DNA of 64,000 bases from Paenibacillus sp. (GCF_031177825.1 NZ_JAPSKE010000001.1:372001-436000), one strand, 5' to 3'. Positions 28,320 to 37,737 are shown, numbered from the stretch's first letter. Translations and numbers: made by a program. The notes: generated by a model not told the origin, from the sequence alone.

Positions 28320-31046
28320 TCACGCTTCGTCCTCCGACAGGATCACTTGTCGGCGGAGCGACAGCAGCTCGTTCAGCTGTTCGTCGCTGTATTCGGTAAT
28401 CCATTGCTCGCCCGTGCCGACGACGTCGTCCGCGAGCCGTTCCTTGCTCTCGAGCAGCTTCTCGATCGACTCCTCCAGCGTCCCCTTCGTCACCAGCTTC
28501 CACACCTCCACGGTGCGGGTTTGCCCGATGCGGTACGCGCGGTCGGTCGCTTGCCGCTCCGCGGCGGGGTTCCACCAGCGGTCGTAGTGCACGAGCCGAT
28601 TCGCTCGGGTCAGGTTGAGGCCGAAGCCTCCGGTCTTCAGCGACAAGACGAGCACCTTCGGTCCGTCCTCCGCTTCCTGGAAGCGCTCGACGAGCGATTC
28701 CCGCTCCTTGCGGGGCGTCTTGCCGATCATCAGCCCGACCTCGCAGCCGAGGCGGGCGGAGAGATACGACTGCAGCAGCGTCGCCATCGTCGCGTATTGC
28801 GTGAAGACGATCGCTCTTACGTCCGCTTCAAGCGATTCTCTTAGCAGCTCTTCGAGCCGGAGCAGCTTGCCGGACGCTCCCGTACGCAGCGAACGTTCTC
28901 GCAGCGCCTGCTCGGGCGCGTTGCAAATTTGCTTCAGCTTCGTAATCGTCGATAGGATAACGCCCCGGCGGCGAATGCCTTCCGCCCGCTTCAGCTGATC
29001 GGCCATCCGCTCGAGCGCCGCCGTGTACATCGCCGCTTGGCGTTCGGTCATGCCGCAATACGACGTCTGCTCGATCTTGTCGGGCAAATCCCCGATGACG
29101 GCGGGATCCGACTTCATCCGCCGCAACAGGAACGGCCGCACGAGCGCATGCAGCCGTCCGGACGGACCGTTCCCCGCCCCTCCGCGTTCCGCGCCGTCGC
29201 CGAACGTTTTGCGGAACGCCCGCTCGCTGCCTAGGTAGCCCGGGTTCAGAAATTCGAAGATCGACCATAGGTCGGACAGACGGTTCTCGACCGGCGTGCC
29301 GGTCAAGGCGATTCGATGAACGGACGGCAGCGTGCGGACGAACCGCGTCAGCTGCGCGCCCGAGTTTTTCACGTATTGCGCTTCGTCCAGCGTCACCGCG
29401 TCCCAGAGCGTCGCCCCGAGCAGCTTGCGATCGCGAAGCGCCGTCGTATAGGAAGTGAGCACGACGTCGGCCGCGCCTGCCGTCTGGCGGAACGCCGCCG
29501 AGACGCGCGCTCGCTCCGGCCCGTAATGGAAGTACACGGCCAGGCTCGGGGCGAACCGCTCCAGCTCGCGCTGCCAGTTGCCGAGGACGGACGTCGGACA
29601 GACGAGCAGCAGCGGCCGCCGAAGGTTCCGCGGGTCGCGCCGCGCGACGACATGAAGCGCGTAAGCGATCCACTGGACCGTCTTCCCGAGTCCCATATCG
29701 TCCGCGAGGCACGCGCCGAGGCCGAGCTCGCGCATCCGAGCGAGCCAGGCGAAGCCGCGCCGCTGATAATCGCGCAGCTCGCCCTGCAGCGCCGCCGGCG
29801 GCTCGACGGACGCTGCGGCGGCCCCGCCGCTCGCGTCGCGCAGTCCCGACACGAGGCGCTCGAGCCGCGCATCGCCGCTCCAGCGGCGAATCGGCACGGC
29901 CGCTTCGTCCGCGGGCGCCGCCGCATCGACGGCGAGCGCAGCCCGGAGCGCTCCCGCCGCGGTCGCTTCGCCCTCGAGCGGGTCGCGGAAGAAGCGCGCC
30001 CCCGCGCGCCGGTCCGCCGCCCGCAGCCTGAGCCAGCGGCCTTCGCGGAACAACAGCGCCGTATCCCGCTCCGTCAAGCGACGCCACTCCGCCTCGGAGA
30101 TCGGCTTCCCGCCGAGCAGCAGCTCCTTGCGGTACGACATGAGCGTGTCGAAGCCGATCGCCGGCGCAGCGCCGGATGCGTCTTCGAACGGGGCCGAAGC
30201 ATAGCTCGCGTTCGGCGTCGGTTCGCGATAGTGCACCGCCGCCTCGAGCGGCGACGGCGCTTCCCACCATTCCGGCAGCACCGTACCGAAGCCGAGCCGC
30301 TCCAGCGCGTCCGCCCCCGCTTCCAAGAAGTCGAGCGCCTCCGCCTCCGTCAAGGCGCAGCCGGCGTCCGCCGGGCGGACGCGCGTCAGCGGCGGAAACC
30401 GCTCCGCCGCCTCGGCGATGCCCCGCGCCAGCCGCTCTTGTGCGCCTTCGAACGTGCGACCGCCGAAGCGCGGGTCGCGTTCCGTCCGCCGCCACACGTC
30501 GCGGGCGGGCACGAACAGCCGCTCGTCGTCCGCGGCTTGCAGCCCCGGCACGAGCCGCCACGTCCCGTCGGCCGTCTCCGGCTCGAGCAGCGCGAACGCC
30601 GCGCGAACGTGAACTACGGCCGCCTCGCGCTCCGTCGCGCGATGCCATTCCGCGACGTCGTCCGCGAGCCAATCCGGCAGCGCGGGAGGTTCCCCTTCGC
30701 CCTGCAGCAGACCGTACGCCCACTTCTCAAGGGGCGTATGCGGCACGCCGTACCGCGGGTGAAGGTCGCGGAACGACTCCTCTCGCCGCTCCGGCGAAAG
30801 GCTCGCCCGCACGGCCGCGTCGACGTACCGCTCGATCGCCTCGCGGTCGACCGGCAGCGGAAACGCGGCCTCCGCCTCCGCGAGCCCCGGCGCCGCCCAG
30901 AACGGCGCCCACCGCGCGCGGGCCGCGATATCGCCGTCGGCCGGCTCGAAACGAGCGGAAGGCACATACCAACCTTCTCGAAGGATGCGCCGAGCTAATC
31001 CTTCCCAAGTGTCCAAATTAATTTCGACTCCCCGCTTCACATTCAA
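28320..31046 (-). CDS. SNF2-family DNA translocase/helicase
   Basis: A 908-residue bacterial SNF2 ATPase. The first 420 residues hold the SNF2-associated N-terminal region; the motor follows with CLADDMGLGKTVQWIAYAL (motif I), DAVTLDEAQYVKN (DEAQ box), ALTGTPVENRLSDLWS (motif III), and in the second lobe GFGLNLTRANRLVHYDRWWNP and DRAYRIGQT (motif VI). Such enzymes remodel protein-DNA complexes using ATP. The start at 31046 has a weak ribosome site; GTG 31040 or TTG 31013 (GGGGAG upstream) are alternatives. First gene of the SNF2-SWIM-unknown-Hsp70 run. Confidence 0.92.
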   Translation of the reverse strand: MNVKRGVEINLDTWEGLARRILREGWYVPSARFEPADGDIAARARWAPFWAAPGLAEAEAAFPLPVDREAIERYVDAAVRASLSPERREESFRDLHPRYGVPHTPLEKWAYGLLQGEGEPPALPDWLADDVAEWHRATEREAAVVHVRAAFALLEPETADGTWRLVPGLQAADDERLFVPARDVWRRTERDPRFGGRTFEGAQERLARGIAEAAERFPPLTRVRPADAGCALTEAEALDFLEAGADALERLGFGTVLPEWWEAPSPLEAAVHYREPTPNASYASAPFEDASGAAPAIGFDTLMSYRKELLLGGKPISEAEWRRLTERDTALLFREGRWLRLRAADRRAGARFFRDPLEGEATAAGALRAALAVDAAAPADEAAVPIRRWSGDARLERLVSGLRDASGGAAAASVEPPAALQGELRDYQRRGFAWLARMRELGLGACLADDMGLGKTVQWIAYALHVVARRDPRNLRRPLLLVCPTSVLGNWQRELERFAPSLAVYFHYGPERARVSAAFRQTAGAADVVLTSYTTALRDRKLLGATLWDAVTLDEAQYVKNSGAQLTRFVRTLPSVHRIALTGTPVENRLSDLWSIFEFLNPGYLGSERAFRKTFGDGAERGGAGNGPSGRLHALVRPFLLRRMKSDPAVIGDLPDKIEQTSYCGMTERQAAMYTAALERMADQLKRAEGIRRRGVILSTITKLKQICNAPEQALRERSLRTGASGKLLRLEELLRESLEADVRAIVFTQYATMATLLQSYLSARLGCEVGLMIGKTPRKERESLVERFQEAEDGPKVLVLSLKTGGFGLNLTRANRLVHYDRWWNPAAERQATDRAYRIGQTRTVEVWKLVTKGTLEESIEKLLESKERLADDVVGTGEQWITEYSDEQLNELLSLRRQVILSEDEA

Positions 31047-31216
31047 AAGGTGTATCTCTTAGCATATCAAATGGAAAAGCGTCGCCGCAATGTTGCGGAG
31101 CCGGTAAGGATAATTCCATTGAGATCTTTACGTTCCATGAGGTGTCCGATCGAAGGGAAATGCCGCCGACGGGAATGAGAACTTCCCCTCCTCTGGGGGG
31201 AAAACTTCTGCGAACG

Positions 31217-31257
31217 AAAAAAACCGCCTCCTGCCGATATGCCGGCAAAACGCGGTT
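31217..31257 (-). terminator. Terminator at the end of the Tad operon
   Basis: AACCGC and GCGGTT close a hairpin with an inner GCCG/CGGC stem, followed by TTTTTT on the minus strand, 7 nt after the stop of the FHA gene. Confidence 0.75.
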
Positions 31258-31263
31258 CGCGCC

Positions 31264-32661
31264 TCATCGCATTCCTTCGATCGTTATGACCCGGATCACG
31301 GCCCCGGGCAAACGCAGCAAATCGCCGTCCAACAGCTCGTACCGTTCATGCGGCGTCATCAATCGATCCATATAGTACGTGCCGTTCGTCGATCCTAGAT
31401 CGCACGCGCCGAGACGCCCGTCCGTGTAATCGAATACCATATGGACGCGCGATGCGGCCGCATGATCGACCAAGACGTCGACGCCTTCCGGTCCGCGGCC
31501 GAAACGCAGCGGACCGCCGCCGAGCGAAATCGTCTCGACGCGGTCGCCGGACTCAAAAGAAATCTCGAGACTCGCGGACCGCTCCGGTTTCAGATCGGAT
31601 AACAGCGCGGTTTGCTGCGCGTCCGCCAGCAACACGGTCCGATGCTCGAGACGGTCCGGCTCGAGCGGATCCGGTTCCTTGCGAGTTCCGTCGGCCGCGG
31701 CCGCTACCGGTACGAACGAAGCTTCCGGGATCGTCGATCCAGTCTCCCCCGAGTCTTCCGCCTCCTTCTCGCGAACGTACCTCCGGTATAACGTAATCCC
31801 TAGCGGAACGCAGCCGAGACAGGCGATTACGAGCGTTGGCAACGAAGGATTCCATACGAAGACGATGCAACAGACGGTCGCGGCCAGAAGACGTACCCAT
31901 TCTCTCGAAGTCATACGAGACGGGGAGAATCGCATCGTCTCCCCGTCGTCGGCCTCGCGGATCGCTTGACCGATGACGCTGTTTTCGCGGATGTCGACCG
32001 GCGGCTTGACTCGATATCGATTGTCCGAATCGCTTTCGATTCCCTCCGTTCGGAGGGCTTGGCTCGGCGCTAAGGCGCCGGGCTCTTCGGGACCGCCGGA
32101 AACTTCGTCCATCCATAATCGATGACTGAAGGTGGCCGGATCCCATCGGGTAGGACGCAGTCGATCCCGCCAACGATCCGGAAGTCCGCATTCGACGAAG
32201 AAGACGAACACGTTCTTCCATTGCTTCCATGAACGTTCCGGCGAACCGATGCCCGCGACCGGCACCGCCATGAAGCGAACGTCCCGCACGTCGCGCCGCA
32301 CCCAGATCCAATCGGGATCCAGCATGTACTCCGTCTCCCGAATGCAATAGTCGGCACCTTCGCGAATCGACAGGAGCATCGCGGCAAGCAAGCCGTCCCA
32401 TTGCTCCTCTCGAAGCGACTCCGCTCGCAACGCGGTGCGCAGCCGGCGATGTCCGGCGACCGAATATCGAAACGACACGACGCCGTCGCGCGTCTCTTGC
32501 CGTAAAGCGATCGTTCCGGCGAGCGCGTTGCGCTCGAGCATGCCGATCTGCATGCGGATCGTCTGATCCGGTTTCAATCCGTCCCTTCCGCAAACTACGA
32601 TTTCGGTACCCTTGTCCGGGTCGATATTCGCGCGAAGTCCGACCTCCTCCCACACCGCCAT
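31264..32661 (-). CDS. FHA-domain membrane protein of the Tad locus (DUF6382-type)
   Basis: A 465-residue protein. The N-terminal 200 residues resemble the DUF6382 region found in Paenibacillus Tad loci; two membrane helices follow near 255-295; and a C-terminal FHA domain binds phosphothreonine (LRFGRGPEGVDV, AASRVHMVF, DLGSTNGTYY). With the Ser/Thr kinase at the other end of the operon it suggests phosphorylation-controlled pilus assembly. I start at 32661, where GGGAGGG lies 6 nt upstream, and not at 32676. Last gene before the terminator. Confidence 0.85.
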   Translation of the reverse strand: MAVWEEVGLRANIDPDKGTEIVVCGRDGLKPDQTIRMQIGMLERNALAGTIALRQETRDGVVSFRYSVAGHRRLRTALRAESLREEQWDGLLAAMLLSIREGADYCIRETEYMLDPDWIWVRRDVRDVRFMAVPVAGIGSPERSWKQWKNVFVFFVECGLPDRWRDRLRPTRWDPATFSHRLWMDEVSGGPEEPGALAPSQALRTEGIESDSDNRYRVKPPVDIRENSVIGQAIREADDGETMRFSPSRMTSREWVRLLAATVCCIVFVWNPSLPTLVIACLGCVPLGITLYRRYVREKEAEDSGETGSTIPEASFVPVAAAADGTRKEPDPLEPDRLEHRTVLLADAQQTALLSDLKPERSASLEISFESGDRVETISLGGGPLRFGRGPEGVDVLVDHAAASRVHMVFDYTDGRLGACDLGSTNGTYYMDRLMTPHERYELLDGDLLRLPGAVIRVITIEGMR

Positions 32662-32695
32662 CCGCGTCCCTCCCATAAACTTGGCAGTCTTTCCC

Positions 32696-33193
32696 TTACA
32701 CCATAAGTACGTATCCGCAGACGGCCGGCCCGGCGCAAAGCAGAAACGGCAACGTAGTGCGGCCCTCCTCCGGTACGTTGAACCGCTCCCAGCCGGTACG
32801 CACGTAACAACCGGCGATCACCTCCGCGAAGCGTCGGCGGAACGATCGCGACGCCGCCAACAAGCAGAGCGCGGCGACGCCCCCGGCCAGTACGGACGCG
32901 CAAGCGATCGCCGCCGCCCCTTTCCAACCGGCGAAGGCGCCCGCGGCGGCGAACCACTTCGCGTCGCCGGCTCCGATCGCTCCCGCGAAATAAAGCGGAA
33001 GGCCGCAGCTCAATCCCGCAACGGCTCCAAGCGCCGGAAGCGACCATCCGCTCCCGTCCGGCGAGAAGACGTGCAGCGCGGCCGCAAGCAAGAAGCCGAA
33101 TCCGACAAGAAGGTTGGGAATTTTCCTAGCGCGCAAATCCCAACCGAACGTCAATCCCGTGAACAACAATAATCCGATCTCCACCGTCGTCAT
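32696..33193 (-). CDS. Prepilin peptidase TadV/CpaA
   Basis: A 165-residue membrane protease of the A24 family that cleaves the leader of Flp prepilin. The two catalytic aspartates are in WDLRARKIPN (residue about 19) and GAIGAGDAKWF (about 75). It lacks the methylase half, as usual for TadV. The start at 33193 overlaps the TadE-like stop by 4 nt (ATGA), and GGGGGGA lies upstream. Confidence 0.92.
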   Translation of the reverse strand: MTTVEIGLLLFTGLTFGWDLRARKIPNLLVGFGFLLAAALHVFSPDGSGWSLPALGAVAGLSCGLPLYFAGAIGAGDAKWFAAAGAFAGWKGAAAIACASVLAGGVAALCLLAASRSFRRRFAEVIAGCYVRTGWERFNVPEEGRTTLPFLLCAGPAVCGYVLMV

Positions 33194-33783
33194 GTTTGTC
33201 CCCCCAGCTTCTCGCCAACCCAGCAGCGTTCCATCGCCGCGGCGCGAAAAACGATTTCCGGAGAGAAGAACGGGATCGGCAGCGTCATGCGATATTCCAC
33301 GGACAGGCCGAAATAGCTCGTGTCCTCCGAGACGAATGTAGGAATCAAAGTCGATTTGACGACGAGCCGCTCCGAATCGAGCAGGGGTTCTCCGTCCGCG
33401 CCTCGATCGACGAACGACATCACGAACGGCTCGGCCCACGCGCGATGAAAGTCGGATTCGCTCCACGCCCGTTCGACCGCTTCCGCCTCCCCGGAACCTC
33501 CGCTCTGTTTCCGTTCTTGGAACATCGCCTTCACCGAATAAGGCAGGAACCGCCCGACCTGATTTTCGATATTTCTTACGTAGTCGCTCTCATGGTAGAC
33601 GCGCGCCAACAAATCGAGCGGATACGCGTGCGCCGCGGTCGTCCTGACCGCCTCGTCCACCGCTTCTCTTACCAACGACTCCGTCCGCGCCGTCAGCAGC
33701 AGCCAAGACAACGCAACTCCGATGCAAAGCAGAAGAGGCAGAGCGAACGCCGCTTCCAACGCGATCGATCCGCTTTCGTTCAT
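33190..33783 (-). CDS. TadE-like minor pilin
   Basis: A 197-residue pseudopilin. The N-terminus MNESGSIALEAAFALPLLL has the glycine and the conserved Glu of the TadE/TadG processing motif, followed by one hydrophobic helix. The rest is extracytoplasmic. It starts at 33783 after a GAGG site and is coupled to tadV. The frame is open to 34122 inside the next gene, which is not meaningful. Confidence 0.82.
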   Translation of the reverse strand: MNESGSIALEAAFALPLLLCIGVALSWLLLTARTESLVREAVDEAVRTTAAHAYPLDLLARVYHESDYVRNIENQVGRFLPYSVKAMFQERKQSGGSGEAEAVERAWSESDFHRAWAEPFVMSFVDRGADGEPLLDSERLVVKSTLIPTFVSEDTSYFGLSVEYRMTLPIPFFSPEIVFRAAAMERCWVGEKLGGQT

Positions 33784-33800
33784 CGCCAACCTCGCCCGTT

Positions 33801-35624
33801 TCAGTAAGATACGACCACTTCCGTTTCCTTCCGAGCCGCCGGAATGACCGAGAGGGACGGCGCCGATTCCGTTCGGACTCGCACCGCCGTATACCGACGC
33901 ATCAGGTCGATGCCCGTATTCAACTCGATCAGCGCCTGCATCCGGGATAACGTCGACTCGTCTCGGCTGTGCAGCAAGTAAAACAATCGCAGATGATCCC
34001 GATAATCCATCGTCGCTCCCGGAACGAACGGAAGTTCGACCGCCTCGCCCGATAGCAATACATCGACGTCGTCGTTCGCGGCTTTCGCCCCTTGCGCGAG
34101 CGCCGTGAGCAAAGCGAGCCACGGAGTCGCCGCCTTCGCGCCCGTCTCAGGCTTCAACAGCTCCTCCATCGTCCGAAGTCCGGTTCGCAGCACGAACAGC
34201 TCGGTATGCATCGCCGTTAAGTTCATATGGCAGCTCGGCAGTCCGTATAGGATGAATTCCGCTTCCTGGCCTCTTAACCGATGGGAGGCTCGGTCGCCGA
34301 TATTCGTCCCTATCTTTACGGGATATTTCGGTTTATCGTCCGTCCGGTACGTGAAATGCATGATCGCGTATTCGTTCGCGAACGTCTCGTCCAACAGCTC
34401 GCCGGTCAATTCGCCGATCGCATTCGTGAAGCGCACCGCCGAGGTCAGGAACGACTCCGCGTCTTTCGCGTCGAGCTCCGGTTCGATGCCCCCTGCAGCG
34501 GAATGCTCGTTATATGCGCGATATTTTTCGAATAAGCCGTCCGGCCCGATCAAAGTCAAGTAATCCGCCGTCGTCTCGACCGTGCATAAATCCTTCCAAT
34601 TATCCCGCCTTCGGTTCAGTTGCGTCTCGGCGGCTTGCCGCTGATTCGCTTCCAACCGTCGGATTTCGTTCCCCTCCTGAGCTCTCTTCGTCTCGAATGC
34701 GCGCCGAGCGCCAAGCCACTCCGAGACGTACCGCCGTAAATCTTCGCGAAATCGTTCGACCCGTTCGAAGGCGGCTCCTGCCTGCTCCTTCGGGACGGCC
34801 GCCGCTTCGGCCGACGCCGCGGCCAACGCCTCGTGCATCGAGGCGACGGTTCCCGCTCCGACCCGGTACGTCACGAAAAAGTCGGGAGGGTATACGGTAA
34901 CATGGGGGAACATCGTTTCGGGTCCGTTCGGCGCCCGCGGCGCCGGCGCATTCAACTGCTTGGAGACGTCGCGGTTCGCGTTCTCCGCTTCCTCCAGCGA
35001 TTCGTGAAGTCGATTCATCAGCGACTGCAGCGACCCGCCGGCCCCGCCCGCCGCTCCCGCCAACGATTGCGCGGTCGTCCACGCTCGATCCAACGCGGCT
35101 TCGCGCTTATTCACAATCGCCTGCAGCTGCTGCGACAGCTCCGCGTATTGCTTGGCGGCCGCGATTTGCGGCTTGGCTTTGAACAGCTTCTCCGTCACCT
35201 CGATGCCGAACTCGATCGGAGCGATATATTTCATTCGTTCCAGAATCTGTCGTCGGAACACGCGATGATCCCCGAGATGGTACAGCGGCTCGATCGCGAA
35301 ATTCCTTCGAAATCCGTCGCTAGCGTCGTAAAAGCGAAAAGCGGAACCCTTCGATTGTTCCCGGCTCGTCTCGGCGACCACCGCCTCGGCCGATTTCGTC
35401 CTCGATTCGCTCTCCGAGGCGCCGAACAGTCCGTACTTCAATAAGCTTGGTTCAAAGCTTGCCAGCAACGTCCTCCCCGCCCGCCTCGCATCTCCTTCCG
35501 CGTCCATCGCCGTCATTCTCGCGCGCACGACGTCCGCCAGCACGATGGCGACGATGAACAGCGCGGACAGCGTGACGAGCGCGAACAACGTCATGCCGCC
35601 CCGCTCGTTCCCCGTCGGAAACAT
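33801..35624 (-). CDS. TadG-like pilus-associated protein
   Basis: A 607-residue protein with one N-terminal helix (GGMTLFALVTLSALFIVAIVLADVVRA, shown here by its core GGMTLFALVTL) and a long outer region with coiled-coil stretches near residues 145-215 and 255-320. It resembles the DUF5702-type proteins of Gram-positive Tad loci. Likely a surface or tip component of the pilus. AGGAGG lies 8 nt before the ATG at 35624. Confidence 0.75.
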   Translation of the reverse strand: MFPTGNERGGMTLFALVTLSALFIVAIVLADVVRARMTAMDAEGDARRAGRTLLASFEPSLLKYGLFGASESESRTKSAEAVVAETSREQSKGSAFRFYDASDGFRRNFAIEPLYHLGDHRVFRRQILERMKYIAPIEFGIEVTEKLFKAKPQIAAAKQYAELSQQLQAIVNKREAALDRAWTTAQSLAGAAGGAGGSLQSLMNRLHESLEEAENANRDVSKQLNAPAPRAPNGPETMFPHVTVYPPDFFVTYRVGAGTVASMHEALAAASAEAAAVPKEQAGAAFERVERFREDLRRYVSEWLGARRAFETKRAQEGNEIRRLEANQRQAAETQLNRRRDNWKDLCTVETTADYLTLIGPDGLFEKYRAYNEHSAAGGIEPELDAKDAESFLTSAVRFTNAIGELTGELLDETFANEYAIMHFTYRTDDKPKYPVKIGTNIGDRASHRLRGQEAEFILYGLPSCHMNLTAMHTELFVLRTGLRTMEELLKPETGAKAATPWLALLTALAQGAKAANDDVDVLLSGEAVELPFVPGATMDYRDHLRLFYLLHSRDESTLSRMQALIELNTGIDLMRRYTAVRVRTESAPSLSVIPAARKETEVVVSY

Positions 35625-35637
35625 AGGCCTTGCCTCC

Positions 35638-36666
35638 TTACGAATGGATAACGAATACGATGCCGTTGTCTTGCAGCAGCTTCTTCAAGGCGGGCGACGG
35701 TCCGGCCGTCGCGTCTCCCGTCCTCCGGAAGAAATGCCAGACGACCCCTTTCACCTTGCCTTTGCGAATGAGCTCCGCGTCCTTCATCAATTGATCCCGC
35801 ACGTCTTTGTTAGGCTGCTTCGGGCCGATGTACGTTTGGTGCGCGACCTCTTGTTTGTCCATCGCGTCGATTAATCGCCACTTCCCCGTCTCTTCGGTGC
35901 CGATCCGCCGTTCATGCCCTCGGACGAGCGTCCGCAAGTACTTCACCGCGTCCGAATGATGCCGGAAGGAGAGCGTACGATCGACATCCGGCACGATGTC
36001 GGGTTTGTCCACCCAAGGCGAGACGAGATTTCTGACTTTGTCGCCTTCGAGAACCGCCTTAAGCGCTGGAACGTAGCCGAGCGCGAGCTCGACGTTCCGG
36101 ATGAACTCGGCGGGCTCCGCGATCGACTTCGAAGAACTGCCCCCAGCCGCGCTCGGCAATCCGAAACCGCCGGGCAAAGACAGCGGAACCGCCGCTTCCA
36201 CCGCTACCGATCGATTCCACCCGATCCCGCGAAACGAACCGGCTCCCCGATAAGCGGCCGGCCACCCTGCCGCCCCTCCGCTCAGCTTCCGGCTTAAGAC
36301 GGAGTCGCCGGATGAATCTCCCGCGGGAAGCCGCACGTGCGAAGCGGCAGCTCCTGCTTCGTCCCCCCACAACCAAGCGCTGGAGCTATCCTGGTTCCAT
36401 CGCCAAAACAAAGGGTCGTGCCGGAACGTCGAAAACATGCCGGTAACCGGGTGCTTGTAGCTGTTGTTCCAGTGCTGAGAGACGCGCTCCGACGACTCGT
36501 TCGCCGTAATATACGTCAAGCTGGATTGCGCCGACGCGATCAACAGGAACGCGACGCCGGCGACCAGCAACGCCGAGATCGGCGCCACCAAAGCGGCTTC
36601 GAGGCTGTAGCTGCCGGCTTCGTCCTTAATCAGGCGGCTGTTACGGAAGAACGATCGTATTTTCAT
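35638..36666 (-). CDS. TadE-like protein with a nuclease-like C-terminal tail
   Basis: A 342-residue protein. Residues 16-45 are a TadE-type signal and helix (DEAGSYSLEAALVAPISAL). The middle 200 residues are unassigned. The last 80 residues (WRLIDAMDKQEVAHQTYIG, then KGVVWHFFRRTG and GIVFVIHS) resemble, from memory, the small restriction-endonuclease-like domain at the C-termini of polymorphic toxins. It could instead be a structural remnant. The start at 36666 overlaps flp by 26 nt and has no ribosome site, so it depends on coupling. Assignment of the tail is inference. Confidence 0.7.
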   Translation of the reverse strand: MKIRSFFRNSRLIKDEAGSYSLEAALVAPISALLVAGVAFLLIASAQSSLTYITANESSERVSQHWNNSYKHPVTGMFSTFRHDPLFWRWNQDSSSAWLWGDEAGAAASHVRLPAGDSSGDSVLSRKLSGGAAGWPAAYRGAGSFRGIGWNRSVAVEAAVPLSLPGGFGLPSAAGGSSSKSIAEPAEFIRNVELALGYVPALKAVLEGDKVRNLVSPWVDKPDIVPDVDRTLSFRHHSDAVKYLRTLVRGHERRIGTEETGKWRLIDAMDKQEVAHQTYIGPKQPNKDVRDQLMKDAELIRKGKVKGVVWHFFRRTGDATAGPSPALKKLLQDNGIVFVIHS

Positions 36667-36850
36667 TAAGCGTATCGGTGACGTTGTCGTTCGTGTTCTC
36701 GAACAGCCCGTTGATCCATTCCATAATCCACTTCCGAAACGCGATCGCAACGACGAGGATGACCGCGATGATCAGCAGCATCTCCAGCGTACCGATCCCT
36801 TCCTCTTCCTTCCAAAACGCGCGCCAACGGGCTGCAATGACTTGTTTCAT
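36641..36850 (-). CDS. Flp-type major pilin
   Basis: A 69-residue prepilin, the likely structural subunit of the Tad pilus. A positively charged leader (RWRAFWKEEEGIGTLEML) ends at a Gly before the Glu-containing hydrophobic helix LLIIAVILVVAIAF, then a short C-terminal tail. TadV should cut at the glycine. GGAGGAGG lies upstream of the ATG at 36850. It sits between tadC and the TadE-like gene, an unusual but not unique position; in many loci flp is first. Confidence 0.85.
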   Translation of the reverse strand: MKQVIAARWRAFWKEEEGIGTLEMLLIIAVILVVAIAFRKWIMEWINGLFENTNDNVTDTLNENTIVLP

Positions 36851-36870
36851 AAATGTTCCTCCTCCGATTT

Positions 36871-37734
36871 TCAATTCATTAACATGACGGCGGGGGCCGC
36901 GACGATCAGCATGACCGCGCACAACATCAGCAGCATCGGGAACAGCAGCTTGGTCGACGCTTCCTCCCCCTGCGTTCTTACGACGGCGTGCTTCTTCTCC
37001 ATCATATGACGGGAAGCGTCTTGCAGCGCCAGAGCGAACGCCTCGCCGCCCCGCTTATAATTCATTAACACGGTCGAAATGAGCGCGCTCACTTCGTGAT
37101 ATCCGCAGCGGCGATGCATGTCCTCCAGCGCCTTCGGGAACGGCACGCCTTGCGCGATGTCCTGATTCGTCCTTGCTAGCTCCGTATATAACGGATGGGT
37201 TTCTTTGTCCGGCCCGACCGTGCCGGCTCGCTGCCATGCGCGGTGAATCGCTTCCCCGGCCGCCAACAGCAGCGACAGCTTATGCAAGAACGTCGGCAGC
37301 TCGGCGACGAAAGCGCGCTGCCTTCCTTCGACCTTCTTCTTCAGTTCTCTCCACAAGACCGCCGGAGCGGCGACCGTCAGCACCGCGAAGAATAGAACGA
37401 CGGCGCCGTCCGCCTTCGCAAGATAAGAGAACACGGCGGCGAATGCGGCGATCGCCGTCGCGGCGAAGGTTCGAACCGTCCACGCGTATGCCGGGTCCGT
37501 CGCTTCGGACCGATCTTGCACCATCGCGCTATACCGAAGCAGCTGCGGCAGGTGGATCGCCAGCTTCGGATACGCTCCGCAACGCCTAAGCCACGCTTCC
37601 GCGACGATATAGACGATGCGAGTTACAGCCGAATGCCTGCGCGGCAAGCAGCGCGCGGCCGCTTCCCCGAACTTCTCCCGACGGTATGTAAGGAAACCGG
37701 AGATAACCACGGCGACAATCCAGATCGCCGCCAT
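36871..37734 (-). CDS. tadC: Tad secretion platform protein TadC
   Basis: A 287-residue T2SSF-domain membrane protein. Helices lie near residues 3-15, 85-130 and 260-285; the cytoplasmic domain has LPTFLHKLSLLLAAGEAI and GGEAFALALQDAS. It forms the inner-membrane platform with TadB. It starts 3 nt after the tadB stop. Confidence 0.88.
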   Translation of the reverse strand: MAAIWIVAVVISGFLTYRREKFGEAAARCLPRRHSAVTRIVYIVAEAWLRRCGAYPKLAIHLPQLLRYSAMVQDRSEATDPAYAWTVRTFAATAIAAFAAVFSYLAKADGAVVLFFAVLTVAAPAVLWRELKKKVEGRQRAFVAELPTFLHKLSLLLAAGEAIHRAWQRAGTVGPDKETHPLYTELARTNQDIAQGVPFPKALEDMHRRCGYHEVSALISTVLMNYKRGGEAFALALQDASRHMMEKKHAVVRTQGEEASTKLLFPMLLMLCAVMLIVAAPAVMLMN

Positions 37735-37737
37735 CGG

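Noticed and set aside
31018..31248. Short minus-strand frame between the Tad terminator and SNF2, ending FPFDMLRDTPFE
   Set aside because: The only usual start codons lie inside the terminator or late in the frame, and third codon positions are not GC-biased as in the neighbours. An ATT start after AGGAGGGG is imaginable but not supported.
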